DNA of 64,000 nucleotides from Micromonospora avicenniae (GTDB taxonomy: Bacteria; Actinomycetota; Actinomycetes; Mycobacteriales; Micromonosporaceae): positions 28,700 to 92,699 of the forward strand of contig NZ_FTNF01000022.1 of assembly GCF_900156065.1 (NCBI RefSeq), given 5' to 3'. A program made the position numbers and the translations under genes. Of this stretch, positions 27,766-37,051 are shown piece by piece. The notes under the pieces are model-generated. The model saw only the letters and a list, made by a program, of their open reading frames with translations. It was not told the origin of the DNA and did no database searches. Numbering within the stretch: position 1 is the stretch's first letter; each line of letters opens with the position of its first letter.

Positions 27766-28989
27766 ATGCCCGGCGTCCTTCCAGATGGCGAACCCGTACC
27801 GGCCGACGGTTCGTTGCCCGCCAGCGCGACCCGCGAGGTCGGCGCACGCGGATTCGGCGTGTACGTCCACGTCCCGTTCTGCGCGAGCCGCTGCGGCTAC
27901 TGCGACTTCAACACGTACACCGCCGCCGAACTCGGTGGCGGCGCCACCCGCGAGGGGTACGCCGACACCGTCCTGGCCGAGCTCCGGCTCGCCGCCCGGG
28001 TGCTCGGCGACAGTCCGCCCCGGCGGGTCGACACCGTCTTCGTGGGCGGGGGCACGCCCACCCTGCTGCCCGCCGACGACCTGGCCCGGATCCTGGACGC
28101 CGTCGACCGCACCTGGGGGCTCGCCGCCGACGCCGAGGTGACCACCGAGGCCAACCCCGAGTCGGTCACGCCCGAGTCGCTCAAGGCGCTGCGAGCGGCC
28201 GGCTACACCCGGATCTCGCTGGGCATGCAGTCCGCCTCGCCCGGGGTGCTGGCGATCCTCGACCGCAAGCACAGCGCGGGCCGGGCCACCGCGGCCGCCG
28301 CCGAGGCGCGGGACGCCGGGTTCGATCACGTGAACCTCGACCTGATCTACGGCACGCCGGGGGAGCGGGCCGAGGACTTCGCCCGCTCGCTGGACGAGGT
28401 GGTCGCCGCCGGTGCCGACCACGTCAGCGCGTACGCCCTGATCGTGGAGGACGGGACCCGGCTCGCCGCCCGGATGCGCCGCGGCGAGCTGCCGTACCCC
28501 GACGACGACGTGGCCGCCGACCGCTACCTGGCCGCCGAGGAGGCGCTCGGCGCGGCCGGGTTCTCCTGGTACGAGGTCTCCAACTGGGCCCGTACGCCCG
28601 CCGCCCGCTGCCGCCACAACCTGCTCTACTGGTCCGGCGGGGACTGGTGGGGGCTCGGGCCGGGCGCGCACAGTCACGTGGGCGGGGTGCGCTGGTGGAA
28701 CGTCAAGCACCCGTCGGCGTACGCCCAGCGCCTGGCGGAGGGTCGGTCGCCCGGCCTGGCCCGGGAGCTGCTCACCGTCGACGAGGCGCACATGGAGGAC
28801 GTGATGCTACGGCTGCGCCTCGCCACCGGGCTCCCGCTCGACGTGCTGGACGACACGGGGCGCGCCGGCGCCGAGCGGGCGCACGCCGCCGGCCTGCTGG
28901 CCCCGGACGAGTACGCGGCCGGCCGCGCGGTGCTCACCCTGCGCGGTCGGCTACTCGCCGACGCCGTCGTACGGGACCTGCTGGCCTAG
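27766..28989 (+). CDS. hemW: Radical SAM heme chaperone HemW
   Basis: 407 residues. The radical SAM cluster motif is Cys39-x3-Cys43-x2-Cys46 (FCASRCGYCDF), followed by GGGTPTLLP for SAM binding and the HemW-type C-terminal domain. Once called coproporphyrinogen oxidase-like; HemW carries heme to target proteins. Position upstream of hrcA is conserved in actinobacteria. Confidence 0.93.
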   Translation: MPGVLPDGEPVPADGSLPASATREVGARGFGVYVHVPFCASRCGYCDFNTYTAAELGGGATREGYADTVLAELRLAARVLGDSPPRRVDTVFVGGGTPTLLPADDLARILDAVDRTWGLAADAEVTTEANPESVTPESLKALRAAGYTRISLGMQSASPGVLAILDRKHSAGRATAAAAEARDAGFDHVNLDLIYGTPGERAEDFARSLDEVVAAGADHVSAYALIVEDGTRLAARMRRGELPYPDDDVAADRYLAAEEALGAAGFSWYEVSNWARTPAARCRHNLLYWSGGDWWGLGPGAHSHVGGVRWWNVKHPSAYAQRLAEGRSPGLARELLTVDEAHMEDVMLRLRLATGLPLDVLDDTGRAGAERAHAAGLLAPDEYAAGRAVLTLRGRLLADAVVRDLLA

Positions 28990-29134
28990 CCGGGCCGCAC
29001 CCGTACCACCGCCGGGCCGCACTGCGGCCGGGTCGGACGTGGAGCCGGCGGTGCCCGAACCGGAACGGGCCGTGGCGCGTTCGCCGGTGCGCCGTCGGTG
29101 CCCCGGGCCGACCGGGGGAGCGGCCGGCCAGGGG

Positions 29135-29767
29135 TCACTTGATGAAGGTCGCGGACATCGGATAGCGGTAGGTGTTGCCCTCGTTGGCCTTCATGCCGGC
29201 GATCACGCCGAACGCGATCTGGATCACCACGACGGCCACGCTGGGCAGGAAGAGCAGGCACCAGCTGATGAACAGCAGCACGAAGGCGATGCCGGACCAG
29301 AGGAGCTGGAAGTTGAGCGCCGCGAGCGCGTGCGCCCGCACGGCCGGGGACTGCTGCCCGCGCACCAGGTAGGCGATCAGCGGGGCGACGAAGCCGAGCG
29401 GCCCGAAGCTGATCAGCGCGCCGGCCGCCCCGCCGAAGTGGGCGACCAGCGCCCATGTCTTGTCCTCGTTGCTGGCATAGCCCGTCGGCGGGCCGTAGCT
29501 GCCTCCGGTCGGATAGCCGGCCCCCGGCGGTGGGTAGCCGCCTGGCGGGACGCCGCCGGGCGGAGGCGGGTAGCCGCCCGACGGGGGTTGACCACCACCG
29601 GGCGGGGGATAGCCACCGGGCGGGGGATAGCCACCCGGTCCGGGTGCCCCGGACAGTGGTGCGGTGGGCTCGTTCTCGGCGGACGGGCCGGGAGTTACCG
29701 GCGGCGGGGTCGGGTCCGGGCGGTCGCCCGGGTCGCCCGCGCCGGGAGGGCGAGGTGGTTCAGTCAT
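29135..29767 (-). CDS. DUF4870 family membrane protein with Pro/Gly-rich N-terminus
   Basis: 210 residues. The N-terminal ~95 residues are low-complexity with repeated GGYPPPG units. From NEDKTWALVAHFGGAAG the DUF4870 domain begins, with about three membrane helices. Function unknown. ATG 29767 is supported by TACCGT (complement of 29775-29780) and a 7-nt spacer, leaderless type. The next gene in the opposite direction is hrcA. Confidence 0.85.
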   Translation of the reverse strand: MTEPPRPPGAGDPGDRPDPTPPPVTPGPSAENEPTAPLSGAPGPGGYPPPGGYPPPGGGQPPSGGYPPPPGGVPPGGYPPPGAGYPTGGSYGPPTGYASNEDKTWALVAHFGGAAGALISFGPLGFVAPLIAYLVRGQQSPAVRAHALAALNFQLLWSGIAFVLLFISWCLLFLPSVAVVVIQIAFGVIAGMKANEGNTYRYPMSATFIK

Positions 29768-29934
29768 GAACGTCACGGTAGGGGTCGCCGACAAGGACGC
29801 GCCAGAGCGGCGCGGACGGGCGCACCCGGTCGATCTGTCGAGCGCCACCGGGCGGCTGGACGGCCCTGACGCGGACGGGACCCGCACCCGTGGTCCGTCC
29901 TTGATCATCGCGTTGGCGGGCCTGCCGACGTAGA

Positions 29935-29961
29935 CTGGCACTCGCTACAGTCGAGTGCCAG
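29935..29961 (+). promoter_or_regulatory. CIRCE element of hrcA
   Basis: CTGGCACTC (29935-29943), 9-nt spacer, GAGTGCCAG (29953-29961): perfect arms with the CIRCE GCACTC-N9-GAGTGC core. The -10-like TAGACT at 29931-29936 overlaps it. Binding by HrcA would repress hrcA-dnaJ. Confidence 0.9.
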
Positions 29962-30017
29962 GAACGCCGCGCGTGACGCAGAACGCCGGCGGCCGATGCG
30001 CGTAGGAGGTGGGGAGG

Positions 30018-31040
30018 ATGGGTCTCGACGACCGCAAGCTCGCCGTGCTCCGCGCGATTGTCGAGGACTACGTCGCCACGCAGGAGCCGGTCGGTAGCCG
30101 CGCGCTGGTCGAGCGACACCAGCTCGGAGTCTCCCCGGCGACGGTTCGCAACGACATGGCGGTGCTCGAGGAGGAGGGGTACATCCGGCAGCCACACACC
30201 AGCGCCGGCCGGGTGCCCACCGACCGAGGCTACCGGCTCTTCGTGGACCGGCTGTCCCGGGTCAAGCCGCTCAGCCCGGCCGAGCGCCGGGCCATCGAGC
30301 GTTTCCTGCTCGGCGCCGTCGATCTGGACGACGTGGTGCACCGCACAGTCCGGCTGCTGGCCCAGCTGACCCGGCAGGTCGCAGTCGTGCAGTACCCGAG
30401 CCTCGCCCGCTCCTCCGTCCGGCACCTGGAGCTGGTGCCGATCTCCACCACCCGGCTGATGCTGGTCATGATCGCGGACACCGGGCGGGTCGAGCAGCGG
30501 CTCGTGGAGATGCCGGGGCCGATCCCGGCCGACGACGTCACCGACCTGCGCCGGCTGGTCAACGAGAAGCTGGTCGACACCCGGCTGTCGGAGACACCCC
30601 CGCTGGTGCAGGCGCTGGTCGACGAGGTCAGCCCCGACCTGCGCCCGGCCATGGCCACCCTCTCCAGCGTGCTGCTGGAGACGCTGGTCGAGCGGCACGA
30701 GGAGCGCATCGCGCTGGCCGGCACGGCCAACCTGACCCGCGGCGGGCTGCTCGACTTCCAGGGATCGCTACGCCCGATCCTCGAGGCTCTCGAGGAGGAG
30801 GTCGTCCTGCTGAAGCTGATCGGCGAGGTCGAGGAGAGCTCGATGCGGGTTCGCATCGGGGACGAGAACGAGATCGACAATCTCCGCGCCGCCTCGGTGG
30901 TGAGCACCGGCTACGGCCCGGGTTCGACGATCGTGGGTGGCCTCGGCGTGCTCGGGCCGACCCGGATGGACTACCCAGGCACCATCGCCACGGTTCGGGC
31001 CGTGGCACGCTACGTGGGCGATCTGCTGGCCCAGAACTAG
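30018..31040 (+). CDS. hrcA: Heat-inducible transcription repressor HrcA
   Basis: Repressor of class I heat-shock genes, 340 residues. N-terminal winged helix (VSPATVRNDMAVLEEEGYIRQPHTSAGRVPTDRGYR), then the GAF-like core and dimerisation domain. ATG 30018 follows GGAGGTGGGGAGG. A CIRCE element sits 57 bp upstream. dnaJ follows after 69 bp, the usual pair. Confidence 0.96.
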   Translation: MGLDDRKLAVLRAIVEDYVATQEPVGSRALVERHQLGVSPATVRNDMAVLEEEGYIRQPHTSAGRVPTDRGYRLFVDRLSRVKPLSPAERRAIERFLLGAVDLDDVVHRTVRLLAQLTRQVAVVQYPSLARSSVRHLELVPISTTRLMLVMIADTGRVEQRLVEMPGPIPADDVTDLRRLVNEKLVDTRLSETPPLVQALVDEVSPDLRPAMATLSSVLLETLVERHEERIALAGTANLTRGGLLDFQGSLRPILEALEEEVVLLKLIGEVEESSMRVRIGDENEIDNLRAASVVSTGYGPGSTIVGGLGVLGPTRMDYPGTIATVRAVARYVGDLLAQN

Positions 31041-31109
31041 GCAGTACCGTCCGACCGGATCCGGTCGGCGGCCGGCGCAACGCAAACGAACATGAGGACA
31101 CGGAACGCA

Positions 31110-32255
31110 GTGGCCAGGGACTACTACGGCATTCTCGGCGTGAGCCGGGACGCCTCCGACGACGAGATCAAGCGCGCCTACCGCAAGCTCGCGCGCCAGT
31201 TCCACCCGGATGTCAATCCGGATCCGGAGGCACAGGAGAAGTTCAAGGACATCAACGCCGCGTACGAGGTCCTCTCGGACGACCGGAAACGGCAGATCGT
31301 CGATCTCGGCGGCGACCCCCTCGCGCCTGGGGGCGGTGGCGCCGGTGGCCCGGGTGGTGCCGGTGGGGCCGGCCCGTTCGTCGGCTTCCAGGACATCATG
31401 GACGCCTTCTTCGGCGGTGCCGCCGGCGGCTCGCGGGGGCCTCGGCCACGTACCCGGCCGGGCGCCGACGCGATCCTGCGTCTGGAGTTGGACCTGCACG
31501 AGACCGCGTTCGGCGTCGAGGCGCCGATCACCGTCGACACCGCCGTCCTCTGCACCACCTGCTCGGGCGCCGGCACCGCGGCGGGCACCCACCTCGCCAC
31601 CTGCGAGGCGTGCGGGGGCCGCGGCGAGGTGCAGTCCGTGCAGCGCACCTTCCTCGGCCAGGTGGTCTCCGCCCGGCCGTGCACCGTCTGCCAGGGCTAC
31701 GGCACGACCATCCCGCACCCCTGCCCGACCTGCGCCGGTGACGGCCGGGTGCGTACCCGCCGTTCGCTCACCGTCAAGATCCCGGCCGGCGTCGAGGACG
31801 GCATGCGGATCCGCCTGGCCCAGCAGGGCGAGGTCGGCCCTGGCGGCGGCACCGCCGGTGACCTCTACGTGGAGATCCACGAGCGTCCCCACGACGTCTA
31901 CTCCCGCAAGGGCGACGACCTGCACTGCCGGGTCACCGTGCCGATGACCGCGGCGGCGCTCGGCACCCGGCTGACCATCAAGACGCTGGACAGCGAGGAA
32001 ACCGTCGACGTCAAGGCCGGTACCCAGCCGGGCAGCACGCTGCGGCTACGCGCCCGCGGCGTGCCGCACCTGCGCGGCACCGGCCGAGGCGATCTCTACG
32101 TGCACCTCGACGTGCGTACGCCCAGCAAGCTCGACGCCGAACAGGAGCGGATGCTGCGGGAGTTCGCCAAGACCCGGGGCGAGGAGGTCGCCGAGCTGAC
32201 CAAGCAGGGCGGCTTCTTCTCCCGGATGCGCGACGCCTTCAACGGTCACGCCTGA
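31110..32255 (+). CDS. dnaJ: Chaperone protein DnaJ
   Basis: HSP40 co-chaperone, 381 residues. J domain with HPD at 32-34, Gly-rich linker (about 75-110), four zinc-finger repeats (CTTCSGAG, CEACGGRG, CTVCQGYG, CPTCAGDG), and C-terminal substrate domains. GTG 31110 starts MARDYYGILGV. This is the hrcA-linked copy (often DnaJ2) rather than the grpE-linked one. Confidence 0.96.
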   Translation: MARDYYGILGVSRDASDDEIKRAYRKLARQFHPDVNPDPEAQEKFKDINAAYEVLSDDRKRQIVDLGGDPLAPGGGGAGGPGGAGGAGPFVGFQDIMDAFFGGAAGGSRGPRPRTRPGADAILRLELDLHETAFGVEAPITVDTAVLCTTCSGAGTAAGTHLATCEACGGRGEVQSVQRTFLGQVVSARPCTVCQGYGTTIPHPCPTCAGDGRVRTRRSLTVKIPAGVEDGMRIRLAQQGEVGPGGGTAGDLYVEIHERPHDVYSRKGDDLHCRVTVPMTAAALGTRLTIKTLDSEETVDVKAGTQPGSTLRLRARGVPHLRGTGRGDLYVHLDVRTPSKLDAEQERMLREFAKTRGEEVAELTKQGGFFSRMRDAFNGHA

Positions 32256-32266
32256 CGCGTCGGCCC

Positions 32267-32298
32267 GCCCGCCCGGCCCGGTCCGACACCGGGCGGGC
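32267..32298 (+). terminator. Terminator hairpin of dnaJ
   Basis: 10-bp perfect arms GCCCGCCCGG (32267-32276) and CCGGGCGGGC (32289-32298), 12-nt loop. Confidence 0.55.
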
Positions 32299-32389
32299 CT
32301 GAGACGTGAGCCGGCCGGTCGGTGGGTCCCGTCCGCAGCCGGCCGGGCTGAGCCGGCCGGCTGACCGTTCCGGCCGGGGCCGGGGCGGT

Positions 32390-32403
32390 TAGCCTGTTGA
32401 CCG
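32390..32403 (+). promoter_or_regulatory. Leaderless promoter -10 of rsmE
   Basis: TAGCCT (32390-32395), 7 nt, then GTG 32403. It favours this GTG over the upstream in-frame codon at 32397. Confidence 0.55.
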
Positions 32404-33137
32404 TGTCCGCCCCGCTCTTCCTCCTCGACTCGCTGCCCACCGCCGACACGCTGACCCTCGACGGCCCCGAGGGCCACCACGCGGCCACCGTGCAGCGGTT
32501 GCGGGTGGGCGAGGAACTGCTGCTCGCCGACGGCAAGGGCGGCACCGCCACCGCCGTGGTCACGGCCGTCGGCCGGGGCAGCCTGGAACTCGACGTGACC
32601 TCCCGGGGGTACGTCGACGCGTCCGTCCCGCGGCTGGTCGTGGTGCAGGGGATCGCCAAGGGGGACCGGGGCGAGTTGGCGGTGCAGGCGATGACCGAGG
32701 TCGGGGTGGACGAGATCGTGCCCTGGGCGGCGTCCCGCTCGGTGGCGCAGTGGCGCGGTGACCGGGGCGTACGGGCGCGGGAGAAGTGGGTCGCGACCGC
32801 CCGGGAGGCGGCCAAGCAGGCCCGGCGTTCGTGGCTGCCGGTGGTGGCCGGGTCCCCGGACGAGTCGACCAACCAGGTCGCCCGGCGCATCGGCGGGTCC
32901 GCCGCCGCGTTCGTGCTGCACGAGGAGGCCGACGACCGGCTCACCACCGTGGACCTTCCCGACGCCGGCGAGATCGTGCTGGTGGTCGGCCCCGAGGGTG
33001 GCATCGCTCCGGCCGAGGTGGACGCGTTCGCCGCCGCCGGTGCCCGCCCCGTACGCCTCGGCCCCTCCGTGCTGCGTACCTCGACGGCCGGGGTCGCCGC
33101 CCTCGCCGTCCTCGCCACCCGCCTCTCCCGCTGGTGA
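32403..33137 (+). CDS. rsmE: 16S rRNA (uracil-1498-N3)-methyltransferase
   Basis: SPOUT methyltransferase, 244 residues. N-terminal PUA-like domain (DGPEGHHAATVQRLRVGEELLL), then the trefoil-knot SAM site (LVVGPEGGIAPAEVDAF and LGPSVLRTSTAGVAAL). Conserved position after hrcA-dnaJ. The end faces a convergent SDR gene 27 bp away. Confidence 0.95.
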   Translation: MSAPLFLLDSLPTADTLTLDGPEGHHAATVQRLRVGEELLLADGKGGTATAVVTAVGRGSLELDVTSRGYVDASVPRLVVVQGIAKGDRGELAVQAMTEVGVDEIVPWAASRSVAQWRGDRGVRAREKWVATAREAAKQARRSWLPVVAGSPDESTNQVARRIGGSAAAFVLHEEADDRLTTVDLPDAGEIVLVVGPEGGIAPAEVDAFAAAGARPVRLGPSVLRTSTAGVAALAVLATRLSRW

Positions 33138-33164
33138 CACCCGCGTCCTGAGCCGGGGCAGGAG

Positions 33165-33926
33165 TCAGCTGCGCAGGTACGAGGCGCCGTTCAGGTCGAC
33201 GATGGTGCCGGTCGCCCACTCGGCCTCCGGAGAGGTGAGCCAGTGCACCGCGGCGGCGATCTCCTCGGGGCGGGCGACCCGGTTGAAGGGGCTCTGCGCC
33301 CGTACCGCCACGCCGCGCTCAGCCTTGAGGTGCTCGTTGGTCATGTCGGTCTCCACGAAGCCGGGCGCGACGGTGGCCACCGCGATGCCGTACGGCGCGA
33401 GCGCCACGGCCAGCGACTGGCCCATCGCGTTCATGCCCGCCTTGCTCGCCCCGTACGCCGGGTTCGCCGGCTCGCCGCGGAACGCGCCCCGGGAGGAGAC
33501 GTTGACGATCCGGCCGCCCCGGTCGCGCATGTGCTGGGCGGCGCACCAGGCGGCGTTGGCCGCGCCGAACAGGTTCGTGTCCAGCACCTCACGCCAGCGC
33601 TGCCGCCACTGCTCGTACGTGCTCTCGAAGACCGGGTGCGGTGGGTCGGCGGGTCCGAAGGTGCCCGCGTTGTTGACCAGCACGTCCAGCCCGCCGAGCA
33701 GGCCCGCCGCCTCGTCCACCATCGCCCGGACCGCGTCCGGGTCGGCGAGGTCGGCCCGCACCACCACGTGTCCCTCGCCGGGCAGTTGCGCCCGCAGCTC
33801 CTCGGCCAGCTCCGCCGAGTCCCGGTGGTGGATCGCCACCCGGTCGCCGCCGGCCGCGAAGGCCTTCACCACCGCCCGCCCGATGCCGCGCGAGCCTCCC
33901 GTCACCAGTACCGCCCGTGAAGTCAC
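33165..33926 (-). CDS. SDR family oxidoreductase
   Basis: Classical short-chain dehydrogenase, 253 residues. TGGSRGIG cofactor motif, VNNAG, Ser in NVSSRGAF, and an intact YGASK (Tyr/Lys) catalytic pair, in contrast to the SDR at 26057. IHHRDS after the second strand suggests NADP preference, tentatively. GTG 33926 has CAGGAT 6 nt upstream, a weak leaderless -10. Substrate unknown. Confidence 0.9.
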   Translation of the reverse strand: MTSRAVLVTGGSRGIGRAVVKAFAAGGDRVAIHHRDSAELAEELRAQLPGEGHVVVRADLADPDAVRAMVDEAAGLLGGLDVLVNNAGTFGPADPPHPVFESTYEQWRQRWREVLDTNLFGAANAAWCAAQHMRDRGGRIVNVSSRGAFRGEPANPAYGASKAGMNAMGQSLAVALAPYGIAVATVAPGFVETDMTNEHLKAERGVAVRAQSPFNRVARPEEIAAAVHWLTSPEAEWATGTIVDLNGASYLRS

Positions 33927-34006
33927 GCGGCCATCCTGCCGCACCTGCCTCCGGGGGCGGGAAGCGGTCCTTCCCATAGCAGAGGCATCGAACAGGGGCC
34001 CTTCCT

Positions 34007-34019
34007 TACACTGCCCGGA
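34007..34019 (+). promoter_or_regulatory. Leaderless promoter -10 of the HIT gene
   Basis: TACACT (34007-34012), 6 nt, then ATG 34019, no Shine-Dalgarno. Confidence 0.55.
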
Positions 34020-34378
34020 TGGGATCAGACTGCCTGTTCTGCCGCATCGTCGCCGGGGAGATCCCGGCCACCGTCGTCCGGGCGACCCGTAACACCCTCG
34101 CCTTCCGCGACATCAACCCGAAGGCGCCGGTGCACGTGCTGGTGATCCCCAAGGAGCACTACGCCGACGTCGCGACGCTCGCCCAGGGCGACCCGGCGCT
34201 CGCCGGTGAGGTGCTCGCCACCGCGGCCGCGATCGCCGACGACGAGGGCCTGCTCGGTGACGGTTTCCGGCTGATGTTCAACACCGGGGCGTACGGCGGC
34301 CAGGAGGTCTTCCACGTGCACGCCCACCTGCTCGGTGGGGCGCCGCTCGGCCCGATGCTCGCCCGGGATCTCGCGTGA
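34019..34378 (+). CDS. HIT family (HINT-like) nucleotide hydrolase
   Basis: 119 residues, full HINT length. Cys5-x2-Cys8 start (CLFC), then the histidine triad H99-x-H101-x-H103 (HVHAHLLGG). HINT proteins cleave AMP-amidates such as AMP-lysine. Translationally coupled to the next gene (GTGA at 34375-34378). Lies before phoH, as in other actinobacteria. Confidence 0.93.
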   Translation: MGSDCLFCRIVAGEIPATVVRATRNTLAFRDINPKAPVHVLVIPKEHYADVATLAQGDPALAGEVLATAAAIADDEGLLGDGFRLMFNTGAYGGQEVFHVHAHLLGGAPLGPMLARDLA

Positions 34379-35751
34379 GCGCGGTGACGGACCGGCTGGA
34401 CCGGCTGGTGCGCCAGACGCAGGCGCACAACCGGATTCCGGCGGTCTCGGCGGCCCTGCACCGGGCCGACCGGCCGCTCTGGACCTGCACCGTCGGCGGT
34501 ACGGGCAACGACAGCCCGCTCGGGCCTCGGACGCAGTTCCGGATCGGCTCGGTCACCAAGACGTTCACCGCCGTGCTGACGCTCCAGTGCCGGGACGACG
34601 GGCTGCTCGACCTGGACGACCCGGTGGGCCGGCACCTCGACCTGCCCGCGCACGGCGAGTTGACCGTACGCCGGCTGCTGTCCCACACCGCCGGTCTGCA
34701 ACGTGAGCCGTACGGCGACGTGTGGGACACGCTGCGCGCGCCCGACACCGAGCAGCTCCTGGCCGACCTGGCGCGGGCGGAGCGGGTGCTGCCATCGGGC
34801 CGCCGCTTCCACTACTCGAACCTCGGCATGGCGCTGCTCGGGCAACTGGTCGGCCGGCTGCGCGGGGGAACGTGGGCCGAGGTGCTCAGCGACCGGGTGC
34901 TGCTGCCGCTGGGGCTCACCGACACCACGGTGAGTCCAGGTCCGGCGGCCGCCACCGGCTTCCTGGTCGACGCGTACTCGGACGAGGCGCACCCGGAGCC
35001 GCCGACCGACTTCGGTGCCGTGGGGCCGGCCGCCCAGCTCTGGAGCACCGCCGGGGACATGGCGCGCTGGGCCGCCTTCCTGGCCGATCCGGCGGCGGTC
35101 GAGCCGGCCGGTACGGTGCTCGCCCCGGCCACGCTCGACGAGATGCGCTGGCCGGTGACGGTGACCGACGAGACCCTCTGGGCCGGCGGCTTCGGGCTGG
35201 GCCTGATCCTGGTGCCGCAGGGCGATCGGGTGATGCACGTGGGGCACGACGGCGCGATGCCGGGTTTCCTGGCCGGCGTCTACGGCCGACGCGGCGGGGC
35301 GGGCACTCCCGGGGCGATGGGCTGCGCCGTTCTCCTCTCGTCCGGCAGCGCGTCCGAAGCCCTCGACCTGCCGCACCAGCTGCTCGCCGCGGCGGTCGAA
35401 CACGATCCGGCGGAGATCGAGCCGTGGCGGCCGGGCCTGCCCGCCCCGGCGCCGCTGCGCGGCATGCTCGGCCGCTGGTGGGGCGAGGGGTACGAGTACG
35501 TCTTCTCCTGGCACGACGGGTCGCTGCGGGCCCGCGGCGCCGGGGATCCGCCCGGCAAGCCGCCGGCGGTCTTCGCCCCGCTGCCCGACCAGCCGGACGT
35601 GTTCCGGACGGTCTCCGGCCGGGAGGTCGGTGAGCTGCTGCGGCTGAGCCGGGACGAACGGGGGACGGTGGTGCGGATGCACTGGGCGACCTACCGGTTC
35701 ACCCGCAACCAGGAGACGTTCGACCGGTTCGACTTCCGCGCCGGGAACTGA
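34375..35751 (+). CDS. Serine hydrolase, beta-lactamase class C fold
   Basis: 458 residues. Catalytic S59-V-T-K62 and Y147-S-N149 of the DD-peptidase/class C fold. No signal peptide, so it is probably cytoplasmic and not a periplasmic beta-lactamase. The extra C-terminal ~100 residues (RGMLGRWWGEGYEYVFSWHDG) form a beta-rich DUF3471-like tail. GTG start overlaps the HIT stop. Substrate may be a peptide or ester. Confidence 0.88.
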   Translation: MSAVTDRLDRLVRQTQAHNRIPAVSAALHRADRPLWTCTVGGTGNDSPLGPRTQFRIGSVTKTFTAVLTLQCRDDGLLDLDDPVGRHLDLPAHGELTVRRLLSHTAGLQREPYGDVWDTLRAPDTEQLLADLARAERVLPSGRRFHYSNLGMALLGQLVGRLRGGTWAEVLSDRVLLPLGLTDTTVSPGPAAATGFLVDAYSDEAHPEPPTDFGAVGPAAQLWSTAGDMARWAAFLADPAAVEPAGTVLAPATLDEMRWPVTVTDETLWAGGFGLGLILVPQGDRVMHVGHDGAMPGFLAGVYGRRGGAGTPGAMGCAVLLSSGSASEALDLPHQLLAAAVEHDPAEIEPWRPGLPAPAPLRGMLGRWWGEGYEYVFSWHDGSLRARGAGDPPGKPPAVFAPLPDQPDVFRTVSGREVGELLRLSRDERGTVVRMHWATYRFTRNQETFDRFDFRAGN

Positions 35752-35761
35752 CCCGCGGGCG

Positions 35762-35790
35762 GCGCAGGACGGGTTCGTACCGTCCTGCGC
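35762..35790 (+). terminator. Terminator of the serine hydrolase gene
   Basis: Perfect 11-bp arms GCGCAGGACGG (35762-35772) and CCGTCCTGCGC (35780-35790), 7-nt loop, followed by a T-containing stretch. Confidence 0.75.
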
Positions 35791-35975
35791 TGCTTTGGCC
35801 TCTTTGTGTCTTTCGTCGCTGTTGGTAGGCCGTGCGCGTGCCACCTCAGGGCGGGGAAATGCGCACGATGCCGCCGGTGTTGAACCGATACGATGGGTGG
35901 AACGTCCGTACGCCGCGCCACCAGGGCCGGCGCCGAGATCGAGAGCAGGTGGCACAGGGCCCTTCGGCCCGACCT

Positions 35976-37037
35976 ATGACCGGCACCCCACCTCCCGGCC
36001 CGCCCCAGGTGCAGACCCGGATCACCGTTCCGGATCCGAAGATCATGGTCAACCTGCTCGGTGCGGGTGACGAGATCCTGCGACTCGTCGAACGCTCGGT
36101 CAACAGTGACGTGCACGTCCGGGGTAACGAGATCACCATCTCCGGTGCGCCCTCGGACAACGCCCTCGCCGAGCGCCTCTTCACCGAGCTGCTCGAACTC
36201 ATCGAGAAAGGCGAGACCCTGACCACTGACGCCGTCAGGCGTACCGTCGGCATGCTCGAGCAGGGCAGCGCCGAGCGGCCCGCCGACGTTCTGACGCTGA
36301 ACATCCTCTCCCGGCGCGGACGCACCATCCGTCCCAAGACCCTCGGGCAGAAGCGCTACGTCGACGCCATCGACTCGCACACCATCGTCTTCGGCATCGG
36401 CCCTGCCGGCACCGGCAAGACCTACCTGGCGATGGCGAAGGCCGTTCAGGCCCTCCAGGCCAAGCAGGTCAACCGGATCATCCTCACCCGGCCGGCGGTG
36501 GAGGCGGGGGAGCGGCTGGGCTTCCTGCCCGGCACGCTGAACGAGAAGATCGACCCCTACCTGCGCCCGCTGTACGACGCGCTGCACGACATGCTCGACC
36601 CGGACTCGATCCCGAAGCTGATGGCCGCGGGCACGATCGAGGTGGCGCCGCTGGCGTACATGCGCGGTCGGACGCTGAACGACGCGTTCATCATCCTCGA
36701 CGAGGCGCAGAACACCACGCCCGAGCAGATGAAGATGTTCCTCACCCGGCTCGGCTTCAATTCCAAGATCGTCGTCACCGGTGACGTGACCCAGGTCGAC
36801 CTGCCGGGCGGGACGACCAGCGGTCTGCGCGTGGTACGGGAGATCCTCGCGAACGTGGAAGACGTCCACTTCGCCCAGTTGTCCAGCTCCGACGTGGTTC
36901 GGCACCGGCTGGTCGGCGAGATCGTCGACGCGTACGCCCGCTGGGACGCCGAGCGGGAGAACCAGCAGGCGCAGGGCGTGCACGCCGTACCGGGGCGGAC
37001 CGCCCAGGGTGGCGGCCGGTCCGGTCGCCGCCGCTAG
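35976..37037 (+). CDS. phoH: PhoH family ATPase
   Basis: 353 residues. N-terminal KH-like segment, P-loop GPAGTGKT at 142-149 and Walker B FIILDEAQNT. Linked to RNA metabolism through its fixed neighbour ybeY. Start is uncertain: ATG 35976 (MTGTPPPGPP) fits the length of relatives; GTG 35949 and ATG 35859/35868 are alternatives. First gene of the run phoH-ybeY-hlyC-cda-era. The 224-bp upstream gap holds the preceding terminator and presumably the promoter. Confidence 0.92.
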   Translation: MTGTPPPGPPQVQTRITVPDPKIMVNLLGAGDEILRLVERSVNSDVHVRGNEITISGAPSDNALAERLFTELLELIEKGETLTTDAVRRTVGMLEQGSAERPADVLTLNILSRRGRTIRPKTLGQKRYVDAIDSHTIVFGIGPAGTGKTYLAMAKAVQALQAKQVNRIILTRPAVEAGERLGFLPGTLNEKIDPYLRPLYDALHDMLDPDSIPKLMAAGTIEVAPLAYMRGRTLNDAFIILDEAQNTTPEQMKMFLTRLGFNSKIVVTGDVTQVDLPGGTTSGLRVVREILANVEDVHFAQLSSSDVVRHRLVGEIVDAYARWDAERENQQAQGVHAVPGRTAQGGGRSGRRR

Positions 37038-37051
37038 ATCAGGGGAAACAG

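Noticed and set aside
29500..29660. Short repeated DNA units resembling an array
   Set aside because: They encode the GGYPPPG repeats of the DUF4870 protein; not CRISPR, since there are no unique spacers.
34375..35751. Secreted beta-lactamase
   Set aside because: No signal peptide, and it is translationally coupled to a HIT protein; the fold alone does not show resistance.
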